Positions 26,616-35,684 of a stretch of DNA of 64,000 bases are shown here, in pieces. Source of the stretch: an uncultured Flavobacteriales bacterium (GTDB taxonomy: Bacteria; Bacteroidota; Bacteroidia; Flavobacteriales_D; Sanyastnellaceae); NCBI GenBank assembly GCA_938082505.1, contig CALLLH010000005.1, positions 186,001 through 250,000 on the forward strand. The letters are read 5' to 3'. The position numbers were made by a program, and so were the translations under genes. The notes under the pieces are model-generated. The model was not told where the DNA came from. It searched no databases and worked only from the letters and a program-made list of their open reading frames with translations. The first letter of the stretch is position 1. Every line of letters begins with the position of its first letter.

Positions 26616-29423
26616 CTAGCCTACGATGTTGATGATGCGCCCCGGGACGACAATGACCTTGCGGGGTGGACGGCCGTCGAGCTGCTTCTCCGTGCGGGTG
26701 TCGGCGAGCACGGCGACCTCGACTTCCTTGGGGGACAGGTCCGCGGCAACCTCGAATTGGAAACGGACTTTCCCGTTGAATTGAACGGGATACCGAACCT
26801 CCGATTCCACGAGTTTTTCCGCATTCCAGGCAGGCCAAGGGGCATCGACAACCGAACCTTGCCCCCCGGAGCAAGCCCACAATTCTTCCGCAAGGTGCGG
26901 CGCATAGGGCCCCAGAATGGCCGACAATGGCTGGAGGATATCCCGGTCGTGGCAGCCTTGTTCCGTCAGTTCATTGACCCCGATCATGAGTGCGCTGACG
27001 ACGGTATTCCAACTCAGTCGATCCAGGTCTTCCGTGACTTTCTTGATGGTCTTGTGCAGGGTGCGCTCGGCCTCTGCGGAGGGCGTTCCATCCGTGACCA
27101 GCACCTGGCCCTCACCGTCGATGTACAGCCGGGTCAGTTTCCGGAGAAAACCATGCACACCATTGATGCCCTGCGTATCCCATGGCTTGGCCTGTTCCAG
27201 CGGGCCGAGGAACATCTCATAGCACCGCAACGTGTCCGCTCCGAACCGCTCGACGAGGTCATCCGGATTCTCCACGTTGTACTTGGATTTGGACATCTTC
27301 TCGACCTCACTGCCACATCGGTAGTCGCCGTCCTCGTTGAGCACGAATTCGGCGTCGGCAAACTCCGGCCGCCAGGCCTTGAACGCGGCCGTGTCGAGGA
27401 TGTCATTGCGGACCATGGAGATGTCCACATGAAGACGCTGCGTTCGGTGTTCCTTCCGTTGCTCGAACGTGACAAACGTGTTGCTTCCCTCAATCCTGTA
27501 CACGAAACTGCTCCGACCGAGGATCATGCCCTGGTTGACCATCTTTCCAAAGGGCTCGTCAAAACCAATGAGGTCGAGGTCATGCAGGAATTTGGTCCAG
27601 AAACGGCTGTACAGCAGATGTCCGGTTCCGTGCTCGGCTCCACCGATGTACAGGTCGACCTGCCCCCAATAGTCGCTCTTCGACCGGTCGCAGAAGGCGT
27701 CGTCGTTGTGGGGGTCCATGTAGCGGAGGAAATACCAACTTGACCCGGCCCATCCCGGCATCGTGTTGAATTCCATGCGGTCCCCACGCTGGACATTCCA
27801 TTGCTCCGCCCTGGCCAACGGCGGATCTCCATCCTGCGTGGGCAAATAGGCGTCCACTTCGGGCAACAGCACCTGTTGGTCCTCGATCAGTGTGGGCACG
27901 CCATCCATGTAGCAAATGGGGAAGGGCTCACCCCAGTAGCGCTGCCGGCTGAAGACCGCATCGCGCAACCTGAAATTCACGCGGGGTTGGGCAAACCCGG
28001 CCTCGGTGGTCTCCCTGATGGCCCTGGGGAGTGCATCCTTGCACGACATGCCGCTCCAATCGCCGCTGTTGCAGAGCACGGCATCCTTGTCTGCACAGGC
28101 GCCTTCCTCGGTGTCGTGCCCTTCGAAGATCGGCGGAATTTCCAGGCCGAATGCTTGCGCGAATTCCCAGTCGCGTTGATCACCTGCCGGAACCGCCATG
28201 ACGGCACCGGTACCGTATCCCGCCAGGACGTAATCGGCGATCCAGATTTGCATGCGCTTTCCCGTCAGGGGGTGCAGGGCCATCGCTCCGGTATTGCATC
28301 CGGTCATGCCGCGGTCGCCCGCCATGCGTTCACGCTCGCTGCGTGCCGCCGTTTCCTGCGCATAGGCCTCCACGGCTGCCCGGTGCTCGGGCGTGGTGAT
28401 GGTGGACACCAATTCGTGTTCCGGAGCGAGGACGAGAAAGTTGGCGCCGTGCAGGGTGTCCGGTCGGGTCGAGAACACCTCGATCCTGTGTCCTGCGTGG
28501 CCATCGATATCGAAGGACAGCTGTGCTCCGGTCGACTTGCCGATCCAGTTGCGCTGCACCTCCTTGATGCTGTCCGACCAATCGATGCCGTCCAAGCCTG
28601 ACAGCAGCCGATCGGCATACGCCGTGATCCGCATCATCCACTGCCGCATCTTCTTGCGGACGACCGGGTGTCCTCCGCGTTCACTGCGTCCTCCGATGAC
28701 CTCATCGTTGGCCAGCACTGTGCCCAGTGCAGGACACCAGTTCACCTCACTGTCCGCCAGATAGGCCAGGCGGTATGCCATCAGAATGGCACTGCGCCCA
28801 CGGTCATCCAGGGCGTTCCATTGGTCCGCCGTGAATGCCCCGTTGAAGTCTTCGCCCCAGGCTGCCATTCCGGCTTCACCGAGGGTCTCTTCGCCCACTA
28901 CCCAGGTCAGTCCCGCGTTGCCGTTCGCAGCAAACAGCGTCTTCAGCTCGGAAATGGGCAGCGCCTTGTCCGCATGGCGGTCATAGCCATGTTCGAAAAG
29001 GCGGGCGAAAATCCACTGGGTCCAACGGTAGTAATCAGGGTCGCTCGTGCGGACTTCCCGGGTCCAATCGTAGCTGAATCCAAGCAGGTCCAGTTGCTCC
29101 CGGTAGCGGGCGATGTTGCGGTCAGTGGTGATGGCGGGGTGCTGTCCGGTCTGGATGGCATATTGCTCGGCCGGCAATCCGAAGCTGTCGTACCCCTGCG
29201 GGTGGAGGACGTTGTAGCCCTGCTGGCGCTTGTATCGCGCGATGACATCCGAGGCGATGTAGCCCAGGGGGTGTCCCACGTGCAGCCCGGCCCCACTGGG
29301 GTAGGGGAACATGTCCAGAACGTAGTACTTCTCCTTGCCCACATCTTCCGTTGCGGCATACGTACCGTTGTCCTTCCAGTACTGGCGCCACTTGGCCTCG
29401 ATGGCGTTGAAGTCATATTCCAT
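26616..29423 (-). CDS. leuS: Leucyl-tRNA synthetase
   Basis: 935 residues, class I. The HIGH motif appears as PYPSGAGLHVGHPLGY near residue 45, followed by HPQGYDSFGLPAEQYA. The CP1 editing domain is present (threonine-rich RPDTLHGANF and the Asp-containing DQRDWEFAQAFGL). KMSKSKYNVENPDDLVERFG is the KMSKS loop. The ATG at 29423 (MEYDFNAIEAKWRQYW) is the standard family start; the open frame continues 66 codons upstream but overlaps the promoter and the divergent deacetylase gene. Expression is probably from the TTTG/TATCTTCG promoter just upstream. Confidence 0.97.
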   Translation of the reverse strand: MEYDFNAIEAKWRQYWKDNGTYAATEDVGKEKYYVLDMFPYPSGAGLHVGHPLGYIASDVIARYKRQQGYNVLHPQGYDSFGLPAEQYAIQTGQHPAITTDRNIARYREQLDLLGFSYDWTREVRTSDPDYYRWTQWIFARLFEHGYDRHADKALPISELKTLFAANGNAGLTWVVGEETLGEAGMAAWGEDFNGAFTADQWNALDDRGRSAILMAYRLAYLADSEVNWCPALGTVLANDEVIGGRSERGGHPVVRKKMRQWMMRITAYADRLLSGLDGIDWSDSIKEVQRNWIGKSTGAQLSFDIDGHAGHRIEVFSTRPDTLHGANFLVLAPEHELVSTITTPEHRAAVEAYAQETAARSERERMAGDRGMTGCNTGAMALHPLTGKRMQIWIADYVLAGYGTGAVMAVPAGDQRDWEFAQAFGLEIPPIFEGHDTEEGACADKDAVLCNSGDWSGMSCKDALPRAIRETTEAGFAQPRVNFRLRDAVFSRQRYWGEPFPICYMDGVPTLIEDQQVLLPEVDAYLPTQDGDPPLARAEQWNVQRGDRMEFNTMPGWAGSSWYFLRYMDPHNDDAFCDRSKSDYWGQVDLYIGGAEHGTGHLLYSRFWTKFLHDLDLIGFDEPFGKMVNQGMILGRSSFVYRIEGSNTFVTFEQRKEHRTQRLHVDISMVRNDILDTAAFKAWRPEFADAEFVLNEDGDYRCGSEVEKMSKSKYNVENPDDLVERFGADTLRCYEMFLGPLEQAKPWDTQGINGVHGFLRKLTRLYIDGEGQVLVTDGTPSAEAERTLHKTIKKVTEDLDRLSWNTVVSALMIGVNELTEQGCHDRDILQPLSAILGPYAPHLAEELWACSGGQGSVVDAPWPAWNAEKLVESEVRYPVQFNGKVRFQFEVAADLSPKEVEVAVLADTRTEKQLDGRPPRKVIVVPGRIINIVG

Positions 29424-29442
29424 GCCCAAGGGGGTATGGCCG

Positions 29443-29471
29443 CGAAGATACCCAAGGCCTTGTGCGGCAAA
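29443..29471 (-). promoter_or_regulatory. Promoter of leuS
   Basis: Minus strand: TTTG (29468-29471), 17 bases, then TATCTTCG (29443-29450), 19 bases before the leuS ATG. Both boxes are near the Bacteroidota consensus. Confidence 0.55.
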
Positions 29472-29497
29472 CGCCCGCTTGTGCCGAAATTGCACGC

Positions 29498-30121
29498 GTG
29501 TACGCCACCCGCATCCCGAGTCCGGTACCCGCCTTGTTTCCCGATTTCCTGTGGAAGGGTGCAACAACGGAGGGCCGCGTTCACCTGACCTTCGATGACG
29601 GCCCCCATCCGGAATGGACACCGCGTATTCTCGATATGCTCGGAGAACGGGGTCAAAAAGCGACTTTTTTCTGTGTGGGAGAGAATGTGGAGCGCCATCC
29701 TGCTGTTTTTGACAGGATCCGTCAGGAAGGTCACAGTTGGGGCAACCATACCATGCGCCACGAGTCAGGATGGACCGCCAGTCAATTCAGCTACCTGAGG
29801 AGTTATCTGCAATGTGAGGCCATCACCCGTTCCGGGTTGTTTCGTCCGCCTTACGGACGCATGAGCCGATCCCAGGCGCGGGCGATTTCAGAGCGGAGTC
29901 TGATCGTCATGTGGGACGTGCTGACAGGGGATTTCGATCCACGACGCAGTGCGTCGGATTGCCTTGAGGCCTCCTTGCGCCACCTTCAGATGGGATCGAT
30001 CGCCGTATTGCATGACAGCGAGAAGGCCGCCCCCCGCACCATGGGGCTCCTGCAAGGTCTGTTGGACCATTTTGATGTGCAGGGTATGGAAAGCGTGGCG
30101 CTGGCCATGCCGCGCATGTAA
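29498..30121 (+). CDS. Polysaccharide deacetylase (NodB/CE4 domain)
   Basis: 207 residues from GTG at 29498. The CE4 motifs are all present: HLTFDDGPHPEWTP (catalytic base and metal Asp), GNHTMRHES (metal-binding histidines four apart), LFRPPYGRMS, MWDVLTGDFD and IAVLHDSEK. No signal peptide is seen. The family's short Bacteroidota form starts with a segment like VYATRIPSPVPALFPDFLWK, which is why GTG 29498 is preferred to GTG 29462. It removes acetyl or other acyl groups from a polysaccharide; the substrate is unknown. Divergent from leuS with about 75 bases between starts. Confidence 0.88.
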   Translation: MYATRIPSPVPALFPDFLWKGATTEGRVHLTFDDGPHPEWTPRILDMLGERGQKATFFCVGENVERHPAVFDRIRQEGHSWGNHTMRHESGWTASQFSYLRSYLQCEAITRSGLFRPPYGRMSRSQARAISERSLIVMWDVLTGDFDPRRSASDCLEASLRHLQMGSIAVLHDSEKAAPRTMGLLQGLLDHFDVQGMESVALAMPRM

Positions 30122-30200
30122 GTTGACGGAGGATTCCCACAGGCCGTGGTGAAGTGGGCCGACTGTCAGACGGGGAAAAAAGAAAGAAATTTGAGCTCTC

Positions 30201-30635
30201 ATGAATGCCACCATTGAACCTTTGCGTGTCCTCTGTTTTGATGACGATGAAATGGCCCTGACCATGACGCAGCTTCAATTGATCAATTCAGGCATGCTCG
30301 TTGAAGCAACATCGGATGCCTTGGAGGCTGTTGGAATCCTGGCGACACAGGAGCTTGACCTGATCCTCCTGGATTCGGTCATGCCGGCCATCGATGGCGT
30401 GGAGTTTCTGCAACTGATGCGTTCGCTCCAGCTTGAATGTCCTGTGGTGTTCCTCACCGGCCACGGCGCGGACGGGCTGAGGGAGTTGGTCAGGGAGTTC
30501 AATGTGCTTGACATCCTCAACAAGCAGGATGACCAAGAGGGGTTACCCCACCGCCTGAGGACCTTGCACAGGGGCCAGGCGAATTGGAAAATTACTCCGC
30601 ACTCGAGCCCTGACGGGCATCGCGCAGCATCTTGA
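30201..30635 (+). CDS. Single-domain response regulator (CheY-like)
   Basis: 144 residues. One receiver domain with acidic pocket Asp14-16 (LCFDDDEMA), phospho-acceptor Asp58 (LDLILLDSVMPAIDG), FLTGHG and a lysine in LNKQDD. About 20 non-conserved residues follow. There is no output domain and no kinase next door, so it probably works in a phosphorelay or by protein contact. Its 3' end overlaps the convergent DUF349 gene by 44 bases. The adenine-rich stretch before the ATG has no recognisable promoter box. Confidence 0.85.
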   Translation: MNATIEPLRVLCFDDDEMALTMTQLQLINSGMLVEATSDALEAVGILATQELDLILLDSVMPAIDGVEFLQLMRSLQLECPVVFLTGHGADGLRELVREFNVLDILNKQDDQEGLPHRLRTLHRGQANWKITPHSSPDGHRAAS

Positions 30636-32325
30636 GCTTGCGCCGGATCTCCTCCATTTCTCTGCGGTCGCCCTCGATTTTCTTTTGAAAATCAGCCACG
30701 ATGGACGCTGCGCCTTTGCCGGTGAAGATGCCCATGTTGTTCTCGTACTGGGTCACACGTTTGCTGAGGCGGTCCATTTTCTCTCGAAGAATGCGTTCCT
30801 CCTTGCGCGCCATGTGCTCCGCCCCTTCTCCCGAAACGAGGCTTTCGACCCGCTGCTTGTAGGCTTCGACAGAGCGTTCACTTCTCTTTTCGCCGAGGGC
30901 GTCGAAGTTCTTGTCCATGGCGGAACGATAGCGTTCGACGATTTGTTCGAACACCTTCCGCGGCACGTGACCGCTTTCGGCCCATCGTTGGGAAAACACC
31001 TTGAGGGCGGCGAGGTCCTGGCTGTGATGGCCGGATAATGTGAAGGCTTCAATCTCCTTGATGAGCTGCTCTTTTGCCGCCTGGTTGGATTTGTAAGCCT
31101 TGTCGCGGTCGGCGAATTCCGCCTTGCGGGCACTGAAGAAAGTATCGCATGAGCCCCTGAACTTGCGCCAAAGGCGGTTCTCATCCCTTGGCCCAGCCGA
31201 ACCGAGGTTCTTCCATTCGTTCTGGAGTGCCATCAACCGATCGGCGGTCTGTTTCCAGTCCTTGCTTTCCGCGAGTCCTGCGGCCTCTTCGGCAATCGCC
31301 TGTTTGCGGTCGCGGACTTTCTTCTGGGCATCCCTTACATCTGAAAAGGCAGCATCCCTCTTTTGGAAGAACAGGTCACAGAGTCCACGAAACGCTTCCC
31401 AAGCCTCCTGGTCATCCTTTCGGCCGGCAAAACCAATGGTCTTCCAGCGCTTCTGGATTTCCTTGACCTTCTCGGCGCACTTGGGCCATTCGGTGGGGTC
31501 CGTCACCTCGGTTTCGACGAGGGCGCGCACTTCCTCCACCAGCGCCAGCTTGTCTTCTAGGTTTTTCTGGAAGCCCTCACGGATGGAATCATAGTGGGCC
31601 TTGACCTGGTCCAAGGCACCACGGGTATGTCCGAAGAATGTATCCGCCAGTTGCTCATAGGTCTCCCTCGGGCTCGGTCCCACATCGAACCAGGCCTTCA
31701 TGTAGCTCCGGGCGAGCAGTTCCTTTTCCTTGAGGTCTGTCACCGTTTCCAGCTGCTCGGCCTGGGCAATCAGCTCTTCTTTTTTCTTGAGGTTGACCTG
31801 AAGGTCATGGTCCTGAAGCTGCCGGTAGATGTTGACGTTGTAGAAGAACTCATCTCGGAGCCGGTGCCAGGCATCGTGCACTTCGCGGTACTGGTCGCCG
31901 GGCACATTGCCCACAGCGTTCCATTCCTCGGTCAGTGTATTGAAGGCATCGAACATCTTGCCGATGTGCTCCTCATTGGCCACGAGTTCCTGCATTTTGG
32001 CCAGAATGGCCTGCTTTGAATCGAGGTTGGCGCGTTGTTCGGCGGCCACTTTGTCGCGCCACGCTTTCTCGCGCTCACGAAAGGCCTTGTACATCTCATC
32101 GTTCTGCTCATCCTGTTCATCCGGGACGTAGCTGAATCGGACGGCCTCTTCGCCGGGTTCCGGGGCGGGGTGCTCTTCGGCATCAAAGGCGGCGCGCTGC
32201 GCTGACACGTCTTTTTCCCGCGCATCCTTGTACACTTCAAAGGCGGTTCGGACTTCCACCCGGACAGTCTCGATTTCCGGGTTCTCCAGCAACGTGGCGA
32301 TGCGCTGATTGATCTCGGCTTTCAT
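30592..32325 (-). CDS. DUF349-repeat protein
   Basis: 577 residues, highly charged and helical. It is built of about five repeats of the DUF349 type, for example LMALQNEWKNLGSAGPRDEN, KEIQKRWKTIGFAGRKDDQE and FNTLTEEWNAVGNVPGDQYR. The C-terminal 90 residues form a coiled coil (MDRLSKRVTQYENN and on). No enzymatic motif is seen and the function of this family in Bacteroidota is unknown. ATG at 32325 (MKAEINQRIATLLENPE) is chosen; the 68-codon upstream extension overlaps recX. A TATCTTCG element occurs about 110 bases upstream. Confidence 0.88.
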   Translation of the reverse strand: MKAEINQRIATLLENPEIETVRVEVRTAFEVYKDAREKDVSAQRAAFDAEEHPAPEPGEEAVRFSYVPDEQDEQNDEMYKAFREREKAWRDKVAAEQRANLDSKQAILAKMQELVANEEHIGKMFDAFNTLTEEWNAVGNVPGDQYREVHDAWHRLRDEFFYNVNIYRQLQDHDLQVNLKKKEELIAQAEQLETVTDLKEKELLARSYMKAWFDVGPSPRETYEQLADTFFGHTRGALDQVKAHYDSIREGFQKNLEDKLALVEEVRALVETEVTDPTEWPKCAEKVKEIQKRWKTIGFAGRKDDQEAWEAFRGLCDLFFQKRDAAFSDVRDAQKKVRDRKQAIAEEAAGLAESKDWKQTADRLMALQNEWKNLGSAGPRDENRLWRKFRGSCDTFFSARKAEFADRDKAYKSNQAAKEQLIKEIEAFTLSGHHSQDLAALKVFSQRWAESGHVPRKVFEQIVERYRSAMDKNFDALGEKRSERSVEAYKQRVESLVSGEGAEHMARKEERILREKMDRLSKRVTQYENNMGIFTGKGAASIVADFQKKIEGDRREMEEIRRKLKMLRDARQGSSAE

Positions 32326-32389
32326 GGCATTTTTAGTAGGCTTCACCAGGCGTTCCCGGTGGTTTGCAGATGGCGTTCCGTTCAGGGCG

Positions 32390-32881
32390 ATGCGATGTAG
32401 CTTCCGCTCCGTGGAATCAAAAAAAGACGTTTCCTCGAAGATACGACATTGGTGCGCCCGAGCCGAGCGTTCGCCGGCCCAGGTTCGGCGCAAGCTCTCC
32501 GCATGGGGCGAAAGTGCATCGGCGGACACCTTGATTGACGCGTTGATGAAGGAGGGCTACCTGGACGAACGGCGTTTTGCAGAAGCCTACGCCATCGACC
32601 ATGTGCGGCTGAAGGGTTGGGGGCCGCTCAAGGTGCTGGCCGGACTGAGGATGGAGCATGGCATCGGCGATTCCGTGGCGGAAATGGCGCTGGCGGCCCT
32701 TTCCGATGTGGATGTTCTGGAGGCGGGAAAACGGGCGGTGCGCAAACGCAGGCAGGTCAGGATCGGGGAAATCGCTTCGGAAACCGTGGGGGCATTGATG
32801 CGGCGTGGTTTCCCTTTGGAAGTGGCGCGCGAAGCGGTGGCGGCGGAGGTTGCGCCCCCTAAATTTGACCCTCCATGCTGA
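32390..32881 (+). CDS. recX: Regulatory protein RecX
   Basis: 163 residues, three-helix-repeat RecX family, a modulator of RecA filaments. Typical features: [40 protein letters not shown] and [18 protein letters not shown]. The family start is variable: ATG at 32390 is given; GTG at 32411 (giving [14 protein letters not shown]) is equally plausible. The last codons overlap prfB by 7 bases. It is divergent from, and slightly overlaps regulatory sequence of, the DUF349 gene. Confidence 0.85.
   Translation: MRCSFRSVESKKDVSSKIRHWCARAERSPAQVRRKLSAWGESASADTLIDALMKEGYLDERRFAEAYAIDHVRLKGWGPLKVLAGLRMEHGIGDSVAEMALAALSDVDVLEAGKRAVRKRRQVRIGEIASETVGALMRRGFPLEVAREAVAAEVAPPKFDPPC
32436..32443 (-). promoter_or_regulatory. 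Possible -7 element TATCTTCG for the DUF349 gene
   Basis: TATCTTCG on the minus strand inside the recX coding region, about 110 bases before the DUF349-protein ATG. The same octamer precedes leuS, holB, ileS and ricT. No -33 box seen. Confidence 0.35.
32860..32867 (+). promoter_or_regulatory. -7-like element TAAATTTG, 7 bases before the prfB ATG
   Basis: A perfect TAnnTTTG inside the end of recX, followed by ACCCTCC and the prfB ATG at 32875. It suggests prfB can be transcribed separately from recX with almost no leader. Confidence 0.45.
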
Positions 32882-33981
32882 ACGCCGATCAGATTCAATC
32901 CGCCCGTGAACGGGTGCTCGCCCTCAAGGGATATCTGGCCATTGAACAGAAGCGGATCGATATCCTGGAGGACGAGAAGCTCTCCCAGGACCCCGAATTC
33001 TGGAACGACGCGAAAGAGGCGGAGAAGATCATGCGGCGCATCAGGGGCAAGAAGGCTTGGGTGGAGGAGTACGAGCGCGCGGAGACCGCCATCGAGGACC
33101 TGCAGGTCCTGTACGAGTTCTTCAAGGAGGGCGAAAGCACGGAGGAAGAAGTCCTCTCCCAGCACAAGGGTCTCATCGCCTGCATCGAGGATCTGGAATT
33201 CAAACAGATGTTGTCGGACGAGGCCGATGGGCTGAATGCCGTGGTCCAGATCACGGCCGGTGCCGGCGGCACGGAGTCCTGCGATTGGGCCGGCATGTTG
33301 TTGCGCATGTACACCATGTATGCCGACAAGGCGGGATTCAAGGTCAAGGAGATCGACCGGCAGGATGGGGATGTGGCAGGGGTCAAGCAAATCACCATGG
33401 AGGTGGACGGAGATTATGCATTCGGCATGCTCAAAGGGGAAAATGGCGTGCACCGTCTGGTGCGGATCAGCCCCTATGACTCGCAGGCCCGGCGACACAC
33501 CTCTTTTGTTTCCGTATACGTCTATCCCCTTGTGGACGACAGCATCGAAATTGAGGTCAACCCAGCGGACATCACATGGGACACCTTCCGCTCCGGCGGC
33601 GCAGGGGGTCAGAACGTGAACAAAGTGGAGACGGGGGTCCGCCTGAGGCACAAGCCGACGGGCATCATCATCGACAATACGGAGACGCGCTCACAACTCG
33701 GGAACAAGGAGAAGGCCATTCAGCTGCTCAAGTCCCAGCTTTATGAGATGGAAAAGGCCAAGCGCAATGAGGCACGGGCTGAAATAGAGGCGGGCAAGAA
33801 GAAGATCGAATGGGGATCACAGATCCGTTCATACGTGCTTCAACCTTACAAGATGGTCAAGGACCTCCGTTCGAGTTTCGAGACCTCCAACACCGATGCC
33901 GTGCTGAATGGAGACATTGAAACCATGCTCAAGGCCAATCTCATGCACGCCGCTTCCGAAAGGGTTTCGGCAGAAGGCTGA
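32875..33981 (+). CDS. prfB: Peptide chain release factor 2 (no programmed frameshift)
   Basis: 368 residues. It terminates translation at UGA and UAA. The GGQ motif is at residues 244-246 ([15 protein letters not shown]). The stop-codon tripeptide is SPY at 199-201, where E. coli RF2 has SPF; I recall SPY in other Bacteroidota. The region equivalent to the E. coli autoregulatory frameshift (LRGYL then UGA) reads [10 protein letters not shown] continuously, with no in-frame stop. Production is therefore not controlled by RF2 frameshifting. It overlaps recX by 7 bases and has its own TAAATTTG element. Confidence 0.96.
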   Translation: MLNADQIQSARERVLALKGYLAIEQKRIDILEDEKLSQDPEFWNDAKEAEKIMRRIRGKKAWVEEYERAETAIEDLQVLYEFFKEGESTEEEVLSQHKGLIACIEDLEFKQMLSDEADGLNAVVQITAGAGGTESCDWAGMLLRMYTMYADKAGFKVKEIDRQDGDVAGVKQITMEVDGDYAFGMLKGENGVHRLVRISPYDSQARRHTSFVSVYVYPLVDDSIEIEVNPADITWDTFRSGGAGGQNVNKVETGVRLRHKPTGIIIDNTETRSQLGNKEKAIQLLKSQLYEMEKAKRNEARAEIEAGKKKIEWGSQIRSYVLQPYKMVKDLRSSFETSNTDAVLNGDIETMLKANLMHAASERVSAEG

Positions 33982-34011
33982 CCAGCATCGAAACAGCATT
34001 CCAACACGGAC

Positions 34012-35406
34012 ATGAACACCCGCATAGAAAAGGATACCCTCGGCGAAGTTGCGGTTCCCGCGGATCAGTACTGGGGGGCGCAGACCGAGCGCAGCCGGCA
34101 CAACTTCCCCATCGGCCCATCCGGCAGCATGCCCATCGAGGTGGTGCATGCCTTTGGGCATCTGAAGATGGCCGCAGCCCGGGCGAATTGCGACCTCGGC
34201 GTGCTGTCCGAGGAGAAGCGCGACTTGATTGCTCGCGTGTGCAGGGAGATCATCGCTGGCGAGCTCGACCACTGCTTTCCATTGGTCGTATGGCAGACCG
34301 GCTCGGGGACGCAGTCCAACATGAACGTCAATGAGGTCATCGCCAACAGGGCCCATGTCCTCGCGGGCGGGACGCTGGGGCAAGGCGACCGCCCCGTGCA
34401 CCCCAACGACGATGCGAACAAGTCGCAGAGCTCGAATGACACATTTCCTACGGCGATGCACCTCGCCGCTTACGACCGCATCGTCCACACGGCGTTGCCC
34501 GGCATTTTGAGGCTGCGAAATGCCCTCGCGACCAAGGCCGAGGAAATGGCCAATGTTGTCAAGATCGGCAGGACCCACCTCATGGATGCGACGCCCTTGA
34601 CGATGGGCCAGGAGTTTGGAGGCTACGTGGCCCAGCTCGACCATGGCATGAAGGCCTTGCGCAATACGTTGGAACACCTTGCGGAGCTTGCCCTCGGGGG
34701 CACGGCCGTGGGGACGGGATTGAACGCCCCCGATGGATATGCCGAAAAAGTGGCTGCCTACATGGCGGAATCGACAGGACATCCTTTCGTGACCGCCCCC
34801 AACAAGTTCGAGGCCCTTGCAGCGCATGATGCCGTGGTGGAAGCACATGGCGCATTGAAGCAGCTCGCGGTCAGTTGCAACAAGATTGCCCATGACATCC
34901 GCATGATGGGTTCGGGACCACGCAGTGGCATCGGGGAGCTCTCCCTTCCCGCCAACGAGCCGGGCTCGAGCATCATGCCAGGCAAGGTCAACCCAACCCA
35001 GGCCGAAGCCCTGACCATGGTATGCGCCCAGGTGATGGGCAACGATGTGGCGGTCACCGTGGGCGGTGCCCAGGGCCATTTCGAACTCAACGTCTTCAAG
35101 CCGATGATGGCCCGCAACATCCTGGAGTCCGCGCGGCTGCTCGGAGAGGCCTGCGCGTCTTTCGCCGAGCGCTGTGTCGAGGGCATCGCGCCCAACCGGG
35201 CCAGGATCGACCAATTGCTGAAGGACAGCCTGATGTTGGTTACGGCATTGAATCCGCACATCGGGTACTACAAGGCCGCAGCGATTGCGCAGAAGGCACA
35301 CGAGGAGGGCACGACCCTGAAAGCGGCTGCGTTGGCCCTGGGTCACCTGACCGAAGACGAATATGACCGCTGGGTCGTTCCCTCGGACATGACGGGCATG
35401 AAATGA
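34012..35406 (+). CDS. fumC: Class II fumarate hydratase
   Basis: 464 residues, iron-independent fumarase of the citric acid cycle. Family motifs: [59 protein letters not shown] and the signature [13 protein letters not shown] containing the catalytic serine loop. Length matches FumC. It begins 30 bases after prfB and its stop overlaps the ATG of a small lipoprotein gene (ATGA). Confidence 0.97.
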   Translation: MNTRIEKDTLGEVAVPADQYWGAQTERSRHNFPIGPSGSMPIEVVHAFGHLKMAAARANCDLGVLSEEKRDLIARVCREIIAGELDHCFPLVVWQTGSGTQSNMNVNEVIANRAHVLAGGTLGQGDRPVHPNDDANKSQSSNDTFPTAMHLAAYDRIVHTALPGILRLRNALATKAEEMANVVKIGRTHLMDATPLTMGQEFGGYVAQLDHGMKALRNTLEHLAELALGGTAVGTGLNAPDGYAEKVAAYMAESTGHPFVTAPNKFEALAAHDAVVEAHGALKQLAVSCNKIAHDIRMMGSGPRSGIGELSLPANEPGSSIMPGKVNPTQAEALTMVCAQVMGNDVAVTVGGAQGHFELNVFKPMMARNILESARLLGEACASFAERCVEGIAPNRARIDQLLKDSLMLVTALNPHIGYYKAAAIAQKAHEEGTTLKAAALALGHLTEDEYDRWVVPSDMTGMK

Positions 35407-35684
35407 AGGTGAGCCGCACCTTGGGATTCACGAGGGCGTGTGCGATCGCCCTGCTCAGCGTTTTTCTCGCGGACTGTTCACCGCACCGCCAATTTCAGCG
35501 GCCGCAGCGCAAGAAGAAGCCGAAGTGCAAGACGTGTCCTTCCTTCTCGCATGACCTGCCACCCGGGGTGGAGCGGCTAACTTTGCCCCCAAATCAAAGG
35601 AAAGTCACCACACCATGGCCCTTCACGACCACACCTATGCCGTCATCATGGCCGGTGGCGTCGGCTCCCGCTTCTGGCCGATGA
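35403..35684 (+). CDS. Small lysine-rich lipoprotein (doubtful C-terminus)
   Basis: 93 residues from an ATG that overlaps the fumC stop. A hydrophobic signal ends at SVFLADC, an imperfect lipobox with Asp at -1. Then comes [20 protein letters not shown], a lysine-rich CxxC segment like those of very small Bacteroidota lipoproteins. The last 23 codons overlap manC in another frame and look like its shadow. So either the true protein is about 65 residues with a nearby frame change, or the overlap is real. The manC promoter element lies inside it. Confidence 0.45.
   Translation: MKVSRTLGFTRACAIALLSVFLADCSPHRQFQRPQRKKKPKCKTCPSFSHDLPPGVERLTLPPNQRKVTTPWPFTTTPMPSSWPVASAPASGR
35578..35585 (+). promoter_or_regulatory. 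-7-like element TAACTTTG upstream of manC
   Basis: A perfect TAnnTTTG match, 29 bases before the manC ATG, inside the small lipoprotein open frame. No -33 TTG at the expected distance. Confidence 0.45.

Noticed and set aside
32309-32389. Longer recX start at 32309
   Set aside because: The added residues overlap the start of the divergent DUF349 gene and do not resemble RecX N-termini.
33829-35346. A 505-codon minus-strand open frame opposite fumC and the end of prfB
   Set aside because: Antisense to well-identified housekeeping genes; composition typical of shadow frames in GC-rich DNA.
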